Below the pieces are notes generated by a model. The model was not told the origin of the DNA and made no database searches. It worked only from the letters and a program-made list of their open reading frames with translations. 57,335 nt of DNA from Mycobacterium alsense (lineage in GTDB: Bacteria; Actinomycetota; Actinomycetes; Mycobacteriales; Mycobacteriaceae), in assembly GCF_002086635.1 (NCBI RefSeq), contig NZ_MVHD01000035.1, positions 1-57,335 of the forward strand, in the 5' to 3' direction. The translations under genes and the position numbers were made by a program. This document shows, piece by piece, positions 16,326-24,244 of the stretch (position 1 is its first letter; each line of letters begins with the position of its first letter).

Positions 16326-16789
16326 CCGGGCCGGACCTCCAGCTGGGGCGCGGGCAGGCGGCGCCGGTCAAGCAGCGCTTCTACGACCGTCCCGCCAGCC
16401 TGGACAACCCGCGCTCGCCGCGGCGGCGCGCCGGCATCCCCAACTTCGAGAAATTCGCGTGGCTGTTCATGCGGTTTTCCGGGATCGCGCTGGTGTTCCT
16501 GGCGATCGGGCACCTGTTCATCATGCTGATGTGGGACGACGGCGTGTACCGCATCGACTTCAACTACGTGGCGCAGCGCTGGCATTCGCCGTTCTGGCAG
16601 ATCTGGGACATGGCGCTGCTGTGGCTGGCGGAACTGCACGGCGGCAACGGGCTGCGCACCATCATCGACGACTACAGCCGCAAGAATTCCACCCGGTTCT
16701 GGCTCAACAGCCTGCTGTTGTTGTCGATGGGTTTCACGCTGGTGCTGGGCACCTACGTGCTGGTGACGTTCGACGCGAACATCTCGTGA
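16322..16789 (+). CDS. sdhD: succinate dehydrogenase membrane anchor subunit
   Basis: A 155-residue hydrophobic subunit that, with SdhC, anchors the SdhAB catalytic dimer and forms the quinone site. Three membrane segments are visible (about 46-66, 94-106 as a weaker one, 124-146). RFSGIALVFLAIGHLFIMLMWDD (about 50-72) carries the histidine expected to bind haem b. The N-terminal 40 residues are polar and Arg-rich, with FYDRPASLDNPRSPRRRAG, a feature of the actinobacterial family. Start ATG at 16322 overlaps sdhC by ATGA. Confidence 0.92.
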   Translation: MTGPDLQLGRGQAAPVKQRFYDRPASLDNPRSPRRRAGIPNFEKFAWLFMRFSGIALVFLAIGHLFIMLMWDDGVYRIDFNYVAQRWHSPFWQIWDMALLWLAELHGGNGLRTIIDDYSRKNSTRFWLNSLLLLSMGFTLVLGTYVLVTFDANIS

Positions 16790-16808
16790 CACTCGTGAAA
16801 GGCGAGCC

Positions 16809-18581
16809 GTGATCTCCCAACACCGATACGACGTGGTCATCGTCGGCGCGGGCGGTGCCGGGATGCGCGCGGCGGTGGAGGCCGGGCCGCGCGTCCGCAC
16901 CGCCGTGTTGACCAAGCTGTACCCCACCCGCAGCCACACCGGCGCCGCCCAGGGCGGCATGTGCGCCGCGCTGGCCAACGTCGAGGACGACAACTGGGAG
17001 TGGCACACCTTCGACACCGTCAAGGGCGGCGACTACCTCGCCGACCAGGACGCCGTGGAGATCATGTGCAAGGAGGCCATCGACGCGGTGCTCGACCTGG
17101 AGAAGATGGGGATGCCGTTCAACCGCACCCCCGAGGGCCGCATCGACCAGCGCCGCTTCGGCGGCCACACCCGCGACCACGGCAAGGCCCCGGTGCGCCG
17201 GGCCTGCTACGCCGCCGACCGCACCGGTCACATGATCCTGCAGACGCTCTACCAGAACTGCGTGCGCCACGACGTGCAGTTCTTCAACGAGTTCTACGCG
17301 CTGGACCTGGTGCTCACCCAGACCCCGACGGGCCCGGTGGCCACCGGCGTCGTCGCCTACGAGCTCGCGACGGGTGAGATCCACGTCTTCCACGCCAAGG
17401 CCGTCGTCATCGCCACCGGCGGTTCGGGCCGCATGTACAAGACCACGTCGAACGCGCACACGCTGACCGGCGACGGCATCGGCATCGTCTTCCGCAAGGG
17501 GCTTCCGTTGGAGGACATGGAGTTTCATCAGTTCCATCCGACCGGACTGGCCGGCCTGGGCATCCTGATCTCCGAGGCCGTGCGCGGCGAGGGCGGCCGG
17601 CTACTCAACGCCGACGGTGAGCGGTTCATGGAGCGCTACGCGCCGACGATCGTCGACCTGGCACCCCGCGACATCGTCGCCCGCTCAATGGTTTTGGAGG
17701 TTTTGGAGGGCCGGGGGGCGGGCCCCAACAAGGACTACGTCTACATCGACGTGCGCCACCTCGGCGAGGACGTGCTCGAGGCCAAGCTGCCCGACATCAC
17801 CGAGTTCGCGCGCACCTATCTGGGCGTGGATCCGGTGCACGAGCTGGTCCCGGTCTACCCGACGTGCCACTACGTGATGGGCGGCATCCCGACCACCGTG
17901 ACCGCACAGGTGTTGCGGGACAACACTTCCACGGTGCCCGGCCTGTACGCGGCCGGCGAGTGCGCGTGCGTGTCGGTGCACGGGGCGAACCGGCTGGGCA
18001 CCAATTCGCTGCTGGACATCAACGTCTTCGGCCGCCGCGCCGGCATCGCCGCCGCCTCGTACGCCCGCGGGCACGACTTCGTCGACATGCCGCCGGAGCC
18101 GGCGGCGATGGTCGTCGGCTGGGTGCGTGACATCCTCTCCGAGCACGGCAACGAGCGCGTCGCCGACATCCGCGGCGCCCTGCAGCAGACGATGGACAAC
18201 AACGCCGCGGTGTTCCGCACCGAGGAGACGCTCAAGCAGGCCCTGACGGATATCCACGCGCTCAAGGAACGGTATTCCCGAATCACCGTGCACGACAAGG
18301 GGAAACGCTTCAACAGCGACCTGCTCGAGGCCATCGAGCTGGGCTTTTTGCTGGAGCTCGCCGAGGTCACCGTGGTCGGGGCGCTGAACCGCAAGGAGTC
18401 GCGCGGCGGGCACGCGCGCGAGGACTACCCGAACCGCGACGACGTCAACTACATGCGCCACACCATGGCCTATAAGGAGGTCGGGCCCGACAAGCCGGGC
18501 AGCGACCTGCTGAGCGACATCGCGCTGGACTTCAAGCCCGTCGTGCAGACCCGCTACGAACCCAAGGAACGGAAGTACTGA
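16809..18581 (+). CDS. sdhA: succinate dehydrogenase flavoprotein subunit
   Basis: A 590-residue catalytic subunit oxidising succinate to fumarate with covalently bound FAD. Seen: dinucleotide-binding IVGAGGAGMRAA (11-22), the flavin-linking His43 in RSHTGAAQGG (41-50), the substrate-site HQFHPTG (about 240-246), RGEGG, the FAD-domain HGANRLGTNSLLD (about 393-405) and the C-terminal RxxxRGGHAREDYP. GTG start at 16809 with AAAGGCGAG upstream; length equals the M. tuberculosis protein. Its TGA shares one base with the sdhB ATG (TGATG), so the two subunits are translationally coupled. Confidence 0.97.
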   Translation: MISQHRYDVVIVGAGGAGMRAAVEAGPRVRTAVLTKLYPTRSHTGAAQGGMCAALANVEDDNWEWHTFDTVKGGDYLADQDAVEIMCKEAIDAVLDLEKMGMPFNRTPEGRIDQRRFGGHTRDHGKAPVRRACYAADRTGHMILQTLYQNCVRHDVQFFNEFYALDLVLTQTPTGPVATGVVAYELATGEIHVFHAKAVVIATGGSGRMYKTTSNAHTLTGDGIGIVFRKGLPLEDMEFHQFHPTGLAGLGILISEAVRGEGGRLLNADGERFMERYAPTIVDLAPRDIVARSMVLEVLEGRGAGPNKDYVYIDVRHLGEDVLEAKLPDITEFARTYLGVDPVHELVPVYPTCHYVMGGIPTTVTAQVLRDNTSTVPGLYAAGECACVSVHGANRLGTNSLLDINVFGRRAGIAAASYARGHDFVDMPPEPAAMVVGWVRDILSEHGNERVADIRGALQQTMDNNAAVFRTEETLKQALTDIHALKERYSRITVHDKGKRFNSDLLEAIELGFLLELAEVTVVGALNRKESRGGHAREDYPNRDDVNYMRHTMAYKEVGPDKPGSDLLSDIALDFKPVVQTRYEPKERKY

Positions 18582-19390
18582 TGACCGACGTTTCGGAACC
18601 GCAGGTCCAGACGCCGGAACCGCCGTTGCCGCCGGTCCCCGAGGGCGCGGTGATGGTGACCGTCAAGATCGCCCGGTTCAACCCCGAGCAACCCGAGGCG
18701 TTCGCGAAAACCGGTGGCTGGCAGAGCTTCCGGGTGCCGTGTCTGCCCAGCGATCGGGTGCTCAATCTGCTGATCTACATCAAGAGCTACCTGGACGGGA
18801 CGCTGACCTTCCGCCGTTCCTGCGCCCACGGGGTGTGCGGCTCGGATGCGATGCGCATCAACGGCGTCAACCGGCTGGCCTGCAAGGTGCTGATGCGCGA
18901 CCTGCTGCCCGACAAGCCAGGCAAGGCCAAAAAGGGGGGGCTCACCATCACGGTGGAGCCGATCCGCGGCCTGCCGGTGGAGAAGGACCTCGTCGTCGAC
19001 ATGGAGCCGTTCTTCGACGCCTACCGGGCGGTGAAGCCGTACCTGATCACCACCGGCAATCCGCCGACTCGGGAACGCATCCAGAGCCCCACCGACCGCG
19101 CCCGTTACGACGACACCACCAAGTGCATCCTGTGCGCGGCCTGCACCACCAGTTGCCCGATCTTCTGGCACGAGGGCAGCTACTACGGTCCGGCGGCGAT
19201 CGTCAACGCGCACCGGTTCATCTTCGACAGCCGCGACGAGGCCGCCGCCCAGCGCCTCGACATCCTCAACGAGGTCGACGGCGTGTGGCGCTGCCGCACC
19301 ACGTTCAACTGCACCGATGCCTGCCCGCGCGGCATCGAGGTCACCAAGGCGATCCAGGAGGTCAAGCGCGCGATCATGTTCTCGCGCTAG
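18581..19390 (+). CDS. sdhB: succinate dehydrogenase iron-sulfur subunit
   Basis: A 269-residue electron-transfer subunit. The [2Fe-2S] ligands are Cys81, Cys86, Asp89 and Cys101 (CAHGVCGSD then RLAC), with aspartate as third ligand as in E. coli SdhB. The [4Fe-4S] and [3Fe-4S] clusters are served by CILCAACTTSCP (182-193) and the later CRTTFNCTDACPRG. The first 20 residues are a proline-rich extension. Last gene of sdhCDAB; about 90 bases of intergenic DNA without a clear terminator follow before the predicted SigJ promoter. Confidence 0.96.
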   Translation: MTDVSEPQVQTPEPPLPPVPEGAVMVTVKIARFNPEQPEAFAKTGGWQSFRVPCLPSDRVLNLLIYIKSYLDGTLTFRRSCAHGVCGSDAMRINGVNRLACKVLMRDLLPDKPGKAKKGGLTITVEPIRGLPVEKDLVVDMEPFFDAYRAVKPYLITTGNPPTRERIQSPTDRARYDDTTKCILCAACTTSCPIFWHEGSYYGPAAIVNAHRFIFDSRDEAAAQRLDILNEVDGVWRCRTTFNCTDACPRGIEVTKAIQEVKRAIMFSR

Positions 19391-19483
19391 CCCGCCCCCT
19401 TACCCGCGAGGGTCCGCAAAATGCCGGCATTCGCGGCGTGTCGCTGTGCCGACACGCGCGCTCGCGCCGATGGGGTGGGGGCG

Positions 19484-19510
19484 TGTCACACCTGGGGCGG
19501 CCGTCTCGTC
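19484..19510 (+). promoter_or_regulatory. predicted ECF41 (SigJ) promoter of the AhpD-like gene
   Basis: TGTCACA (19484-19490), 16 bases, then CGTC (19507-19510), followed 8 bases later by the ATG of the carboxymuconolactone-decarboxylase-like gene. TGTCACA/CGTC is the promoter core I recall as published for ECF41 sigma factors, and sigJ, an ECF41 member, lies about 2 kb downstream. The identical motif and spacing recur at 27967-27993. Confidence 0.75.
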
Positions 19511-19518
19511 TACGGGGT

Positions 19519-20112
19519 ATGACACAGAAAACGCGAATCGAACCCCTTCCCCCCAAGCGCGCCGGGCTGCTGACCCGGGCCATGTATCGCATCGCCAAGC
19601 GGCGCTACGGCCAGGTCCCCGAACCGTTCGCCGTGGCCGCACACCACCGCAAGCTGATGGTGGCCAGCGCGATGCACGAGACCATGGTCGACCGGGCCTC
19701 GAACACCCTGCCGGCCAGCGTGCGTGAGCTCGCGGTGTACTGGACCGCCCGGCAGATCGGCTGCTCGTGGTGCGTCGACTTCGGGGCGATGCTGCAGCGT
19801 CTCGACGGCCTGGATGTCCAGCGGCTCAAGGAGATCGACGACTACGCCACCTCGACGGCGTTCAGCGCCGACGAGCGCGCCGCCATCGCCTACGCCGAGG
19901 CCATCACCACCGACCCGCATACCGTGACCGACGAGCAGGTCGCGGACCTGCGGGCCCGCTTCGGCGACGCCGGCGTGTTCGAGCTGACCTACCAGATCGG
20001 GCTGGAGAACATGCGGGCGCGGGTGAACGCCGCGCTGGGCATCACCGAGCAGGGCTTCAATTCCGGTGACGCCTGCCGCATTCCGTGGGCCGATCCGGCG
20101 AGCGCTTCGTAG
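19519..20112 (+). CDS. carboxymuconolactone decarboxylase / AhpD-like protein
   Basis: A 197-residue protein of the CMD/AhpD-like fold. The redox-type CSWC is at 82-85 within SVRELAVYWTARQIGCSWCVDF, and Glu70 occupies the usual proton-relay position; the histidine that follows the CxxC in true AhpD is absent, so peroxidase-partner activity is uncertain. The second half has the usual helical repeat (FGDAGVFELTYQIGLENMRARVNAALGI). ECF41 sigma factors are characteristically next to CMD, oxidoreductase or epimerase genes, and this gene has an ECF41 promoter, so it is the probable cognate target of SigJ. Probably leaderless. Confidence 0.88.
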   Translation: MTQKTRIEPLPPKRAGLLTRAMYRIAKRRYGQVPEPFAVAAHHRKLMVASAMHETMVDRASNTLPASVRELAVYWTARQIGCSWCVDFGAMLQRLDGLDVQRLKEIDDYATSTAFSADERAAIAYAEAITTDPHTVTDEQVADLRARFGDAGVFELTYQIGLENMRARVNAALGITEQGFNSGDACRIPWADPASAS

Positions 20113-20172
20113 CCGACCGCCGGCCCGAGCGAATCGGAGACCGGAAGCGGTCCGGCTGGCTAGCATGCGGTG

Positions 20173-21567
20173 ATGTCGTCGTACCTGACCGCAGTGCCCG
20201 ACGCGCTCGCCGCGGCGTCGACGGACCTGAGCGGCATCGGGCAAGTGATCAGCGAGGCCGCCGCGGCGGCGGCGCCGTCCACCACCGGGATTCTCGTCGC
20301 GGCCGGCGACGAGGTCTCGGCCGCCGTTGCCGGCCTGTTCGGCGGGTACGCCGAAGAGTTCCAGAGGCTGACCGCACAAACGGCGCTGTTTCACGCCGAG
20401 TTCGAGCGTGCGTTGAGCGCGGCCGCGTCGGCGTATGCGGCCGCCGAGGCGGCCAGCGCGCCGCCGCTGGCGGCGCTGCTGCAGCAGGCCGCGAGCCTGG
20501 GGCGTCCGCTGTTCTCCGGGCCCAATGGCGCGACCCTGGGCGCCGTGCTCAACTGGGCCGTCGACAGCGCCGGCCTGGGTGGGATGGTGAACTTCCCCTC
20601 GACGGTGGCCGTCGCCGGCCCCGACGGGGTCACCGGGGTCAGGATCGGGTTCTCGTTCCTGCAGATCCCGGTGGGGCCGAGCTCTTTTTTGGGGTTGACG
20701 ATTCCTCAGTTCAGCTATCCCGCGCCGACGCTGTGGTATTTCCCGACGCAGGCCAGCGGGGCGGTGACCGCCGCCGGCACCGTTTATCTGCAGCACGGGT
20801 TCGCCGCGATCGGCTGGTTCTACCAGCCCCTGGCCATCGAATTGGCCAGCCAGACCAACAGCGTCGTGCTCACGCCCACCATCCCGTCGGTTCCGTTGCC
20901 GTTCGGAGTGTGGCTGAGCAGCCCGCAGATGCAGCAGGGTGTGGGGTCGCTGTTCCTGGGCAACCAGGCGGCGCTCAACGCCAGCGCGCACTGGGCCGGT
21001 TTCCAGGGCACGCTGCCGCAGGACTTCGTGCTGACCGGGCACTCCGCCGGCGGCGGCTTGGCGGCGATGGCCGCCAGCAGTTATCTGACGAACCTCGGCA
21101 CGGGCACCAACCACCTGCTCGGTGTGGTGATGTTCGACGGGGTCGCCAGCGATGCGGCGGCTTTCGGATCCGCGGTGGCCAACCTGCAGGCGGCGGGCAT
21201 CCCGCTCTATGTGGTCGCCGCGCCGCCACAGCCATGGAACCTCTTCGGCGCCACCACAACCCAGCTGGCCGCCCTGTACCCCGGACAGTTCTCCGGGGTC
21301 GAGATCGTCGGCGGCTCGCACGTCGACTCGATGCTGGGCGGGCACCCGCTCGTCGACTTCGCCGCCCAGCTGGTGACCCGGTTCTCGCCGCCGGGCGCCA
21401 CCGCGGCGGTGTACACCCTGGCCACCGGCTGGATCAACGACTTCTATACGCCGGGGGCGACCCCGACGACGCCGGTGCACGGCATCTACGGACCGACCGG
21501 TCCCTATGTGTCGCCGGGCGGCCAGCTGATCGTTCTCGGCCAGGCCACCGGGATCGTGCTGCCGTAA
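20173..21567 (+). CDS. PE family protein with C-terminal alpha/beta hydrolase domain
   Basis: A 464-residue PE-hydrolase. Residues 1-95 are a PE domain (SSYLTAVPDALAAASTDLSGIGQVI, then the YAEEFQ helix), a type VII secretion signal. The rest is an alpha/beta hydrolase: oxyanion HG at 208-209, nucleophile elbow GHSAGG with Ser291, probable acid Asp322 (MFDGVASD) and His383 (GGSHVDSM). An exported lipase or esterase is inferred; specificity is unknown. ATG at 20173 is chosen over the adjacent GTG because TAGCAT (20161-20166) lies 6 bases upstream. It sits between the AhpD-like gene and sigJ, whose stop is one base away on the other strand. Confidence 0.88.
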   Translation: MSSYLTAVPDALAAASTDLSGIGQVISEAAAAAAPSTTGILVAAGDEVSAAVAGLFGGYAEEFQRLTAQTALFHAEFERALSAAASAYAAAEAASAPPLAALLQQAASLGRPLFSGPNGATLGAVLNWAVDSAGLGGMVNFPSTVAVAGPDGVTGVRIGFSFLQIPVGPSSFLGLTIPQFSYPAPTLWYFPTQASGAVTAAGTVYLQHGFAAIGWFYQPLAIELASQTNSVVLTPTIPSVPLPFGVWLSSPQMQQGVGSLFLGNQAALNASAHWAGFQGTLPQDFVLTGHSAGGGLAAMAASSYLTNLGTGTNHLLGVVMFDGVASDAAAFGSAVANLQAAGIPLYVVAAPPQPWNLFGATTTQLAALYPGQFSGVEIVGGSHVDSMLGGHPLVDFAAQLVTRFSPPGATAAVYTLATGWINDFYTPGATPTTPVHGIYGPTGPYVSPGGQLIVLGQATGIVLP

Positions 21568-21568
21568 A

Positions 21569-22468
21569 TCACGCCCGCAGCGGCGAACCGGTGAACTTGT
21601 CCGGATTGGCGATGTCCCACAGCGCCACGACCTTCCCGTGACGCACCGTCATCGCGGTGATGCGCGGCGCCATCTCCCGGCGGCCCTCCGCGGCGGGGAA
21701 ACCCGCTGTGTAGGAACCCAATTCGCCATTGATCAACGCCAATTGATGGGAAGTGTAGAACTCGCCGCCGTACCGGTTGGCCAGGCCGAGCATGAACCGG
21801 ACCACCTTGTCCGCGCCGTGGATGACCTGAACCGCCGTCGCCGCCCTGCCGTTCGCGTCGCCGGTGAAGGTGACGTCGGGATGCAGCAACGACACCACGG
21901 TCTCGATGTCGCCGGCCGCCATGGCCGCCATCAACCGGCCGACCACCTCCGCGTGGCCGGGGTCGGGTTCGGGCGGCGGGGCGGCGGCGACCGCCTTGCG
22001 GGCCCGTGAGGCCAGCTGCCGCGCCGATGCCTCCGTCGTACCCAGCACGTCGGCCACTTCGGCGAACGGCACCGAAAACCCGTCGTGCAGCACGAACGCG
22101 ACCCGCTGATCGGGCGACAGCCGCTCGAGCACCACCATCGCCGCGAACCGGGCGTCCTCGCTCGCCACCACCGCGGACAGCGGATCGGCCTCGTCGAAGC
22201 CGGTGACCACCGGCTCGGGCAGCCAGCTGCCGGTATAGGTCTCGCGCCGGTGCGCGGCCGACCGCAGCCGGTCGAGACCCAGCCGGCTCACCACCGTAGT
22301 CAGCCAGGCCCGCAGGTTCTCGATCGGGCTGTCCTGGGTGGACCAACGCAGCCACGCGTCCTGCACGATGTCTTCCGCGTCGGCCACCGTGCCGGTCAGC
22401 CGGTAGGCGACCGACATGAGATGTGGCCGCAGCGCCTCGAACTCGGAGACCTGTTGGGCTACCGCCAT
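21569..22468 (-). CDS. sigJ: ECF sigma factor SigJ (ECF41 group)
   Basis: A 299-residue ECF sigma factor. Sigma-2 spans about 8-70 (AEDIVQDAWLRW at 31-42), sigma-4 about 110-165 with the helix-turn-helix FAEVADVLGTTEASARQLASRARK, and a SnoaL/NTF2-like domain about 175-299 is fused in place of a separate anti-sigma factor. ECF41 signatures are present: WLPEP (82-86) in the linker and NPDKF (288-292) near the C-terminus. The fused domain is known to control activity positively and negatively in this group. In M. tuberculosis SigJ is linked to peroxide resistance. ATG chosen with TACGCT 6 bases upstream. Two predicted targets lie in this window. Confidence 0.94.
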   Translation of the reverse strand: MAVAQQVSEFEALRPHLMSVAYRLTGTVADAEDIVQDAWLRWSTQDSPIENLRAWLTTVVSRLGLDRLRSAAHRRETYTGSWLPEPVVTGFDEADPLSAVVASEDARFAAMVVLERLSPDQRVAFVLHDGFSVPFAEVADVLGTTEASARQLASRARKAVAAAPPPEPDPGHAEVVGRLMAAMAAGDIETVVSLLHPDVTFTGDANGRAATAVQVIHGADKVVRFMLGLANRYGGEFYTSHQLALINGELGSYTAGFPAAEGRREMAPRITAMTVRHGKVVALWDIANPDKFTGSPLRA

Positions 22469-22474
22469 GTTTCG

Positions 22475-22534
22475 AGCGTAACGCGGGTGGAACGTCCTTC
22501 CGGTTCCTGCTCCTTGCTCCGCCACACCTAACAT
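22475..22534. promoter_or_regulatory. divergent -10 hexamers of sigJ and the class III aminotransferase
   Basis: Minus strand TACGCT (22475-22480) is 6 bases before the sigJ ATG. Plus strand TAACAT (22529-22534) is 7 bases before the aminotransferase ATG at 22542. Both imply leaderless mRNAs from a 73-base intergenic region. No TGTCACA/CGTC pair is seen here, so sigJ does not look autoregulated. Confidence 0.5.
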
Positions 22535-22541
22535 CGGTCGA

Positions 22542-23870
22542 ATGAGCAACCTCTGGCTGCACTTCGCCCGGCACGGCCCGGACGTCGCGCCGCCGATCAT
22601 CACCCGCGGCGAGGGCGTCACCATCTTCGACGACCGCGGCAGGGGCTACCTCGACGGGCTGTCGGGGCTGTTCACCGTGCAGGTCGGTCACGGCCGCACC
22701 GAACTGGCCGAGGTGGCCGCCCGCCAGGCCGGCACCCTGGCGTACTTCCCCCTGTGGGGGTATGGGACCCCGCCCGCGATCGAGCTCGCCGAACGACTCG
22801 CGCGCTACGCCCCCGGCGACCTGAACCGCGTCTTTTTCACCACCGGCGGCACCGAGGCCGTCGAGACCGCGTGGAAGGTGGCCAAGCAGTACTTCAAGCT
22901 CACCGGCAAACCCGGTAAGCACAAAGTGATTTCGCGGGCGGTCGCCTACCACGGCACCACCCAGGGCGCGCTGGCGATCACCGGGCTGCCGTTGTACAAG
23001 GCGCCGTTCGAGCCGGTGACGCCGGGCGGCTTCCGGGTGCCCAACACCAACTTCTACCGCGCGCCCGAACACTTCCACGCCGACCCGAAGGCGTTCGGGC
23101 AGTGGGCCGCCGACCGGATCGCCGAGGCGATCGAGTTCGAGGGACCCCAAACCGTCGCGGCCGTCTTCTTGGAACCGGTGCAAAACGCGGGCGGCTCCAT
23201 CCCCCCTCCCCCGGGCTATTTCGAACGGGTGCGCCAGATTTGCGACGAGTACGACGTGCTGCTGGTCTCCGACGAGGTGATCTGCGCGTTCGGCCGGATC
23301 GGCTCGATGTTCGCCTGTGACGACTTCGGCTACGTGCCCGACATGATCACCTGCGCCAAGGGCCTGACGTCGGGCTACTCGCCGCTGGGCGCGATGATCG
23401 CCAGCGACCGATTGTTCGAGCCGTTCAACGACGGCAAAACCATGTTCCCGCACGGCTATACGTTCGGCGGCCACCCGGTGTCGGCGGCGGTGGCGCTGGC
23501 CAACCTCGACATCTTCGAGCGCGAGGGACTCAACGACCGCGTCAAGCGCCACGCGCCCGCCTTCCGCGCCACCCTGGAGAGGCTCTACGACCTGCCCATC
23601 GTCGGCGACGTGCGCGGCGAAGGATATTTCTACAGCGTCGAGCTGGTCAAGGACCCCGCGACCAGGCAGACCTTCGGCGACGACGAACGCCGCGCGCTGC
23701 TGGGCCGGGTGTCGGCGGGGTTGTTCGCGGCCGGGCTGTACTGCCGCACCGACGACCGCGGCGATTCCGTCGTCCAGCTGGCGCCGCCGCTGATCAGCGG
23801 CCAGGCCGAGTTCGACACGATCGAGGCCGCCCTGCGCGAGGTGCTCGGCCGGGAGTCCCGGGCGCTCTAG
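22542..23870 (+). CDS. class III (omega-type) PLP aminotransferase
   Basis: A 442-residue fold-type I aminotransferase, orthologous by position to Rv3329. PLP lysine is Lys273 in TCAKGLTSGYSPLGA; upstream are FFTTGGTEAVETAWK (PLP phosphate-binding) and LLVSDEVICAFGR with the cofactor-contacting Asp. Class III enzymes transfer amino groups from omega-amino acids or amines (for example beta-alanine, taurine, GABA) to pyruvate or 2-oxoglutarate; the substrate here is not known. Divergent from sigJ. Its TAG shares the palindrome CTAG with the convergent gene at 23867. Confidence 0.92.
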   Translation: MSNLWLHFARHGPDVAPPIITRGEGVTIFDDRGRGYLDGLSGLFTVQVGHGRTELAEVAARQAGTLAYFPLWGYGTPPAIELAERLARYAPGDLNRVFFTTGGTEAVETAWKVAKQYFKLTGKPGKHKVISRAVAYHGTTQGALAITGLPLYKAPFEPVTPGGFRVPNTNFYRAPEHFHADPKAFGQWAADRIAEAIEFEGPQTVAAVFLEPVQNAGGSIPPPPGYFERVRQICDEYDVLLVSDEVICAFGRIGSMFACDDFGYVPDMITCAKGLTSGYSPLGAMIASDRLFEPFNDGKTMFPHGYTFGGHPVSAAVALANLDIFEREGLNDRVKRHAPAFRATLERLYDLPIVGDVRGEGYFYSVELVKDPATRQTFGDDERRALLGRVSAGLFAAGLYCRTDDRGDSVVQLAPPLISGQAEFDTIEAALREVLGRESRAL

Positions 23871-24160
23871 CCGGCGCCGGCCAGGACCCGCCTGACCTCG
23901 TGCGCGGCCAGCAGCACCTCGCGCGACCGCGCCGCGCTCGGGCCGCTCGCCAGGCGCGCCTGGGCGTTGCACAGCCAGGTCAGCGCCGACCGCAGCTCGT
24001 CATCGGGCGTCGTGTCGCGGTGCGCCTTGAGCTCCGCCAGCAGGCGGTCCTGCCCGCGGCCGCGGACCTGGGCGCCTTTCTCGACCTGCTTGAGCAGCAG
24101 TTGCAGCGCGCGCGGCCCCGCGTCGGTGCGCCGCCACCCGGCGCGAAAGCGATCGATCAT
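23867..24160 (-). CDS. small conserved-looking protein of unknown function
   Basis: A 97-residue basic, helix-rich protein starting MIDRFRAGWRRTDAG, with QLLLKQVEKGAQVRGRGQDRLLAELKAH in the middle and a C-terminal helix REVLLAAHEVRRVLAG. There is no membrane segment, cysteine cluster or catalytic motif. Codon use is like its neighbours. ATG at 24158-24160 is preceded by a GGGG run and by TACAGT 9 bases further up. It lies alone between the aminotransferase (shared CTAG at the stops) and dacB1 (divergent). It could be a DNA- or RNA-binding accessory protein, but nothing in the sequence proves this. Confidence 0.65.
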   Translation of the reverse strand: MIDRFRAGWRRTDAGPRALQLLLKQVEKGAQVRGRGQDRLLAELKAHRDTTPDDELRSALTWLCNAQARLASGPSAARSREVLLAAHEVRRVLAGAG

Positions 24161-24244
24161 GTCCCCGGAACTGTAACTTCCACCCCACGAGCCACAGCGC
24201 GGCTCCCCGGAATCGCACCGCCGATCGCCTAGTCTGCTCACACG

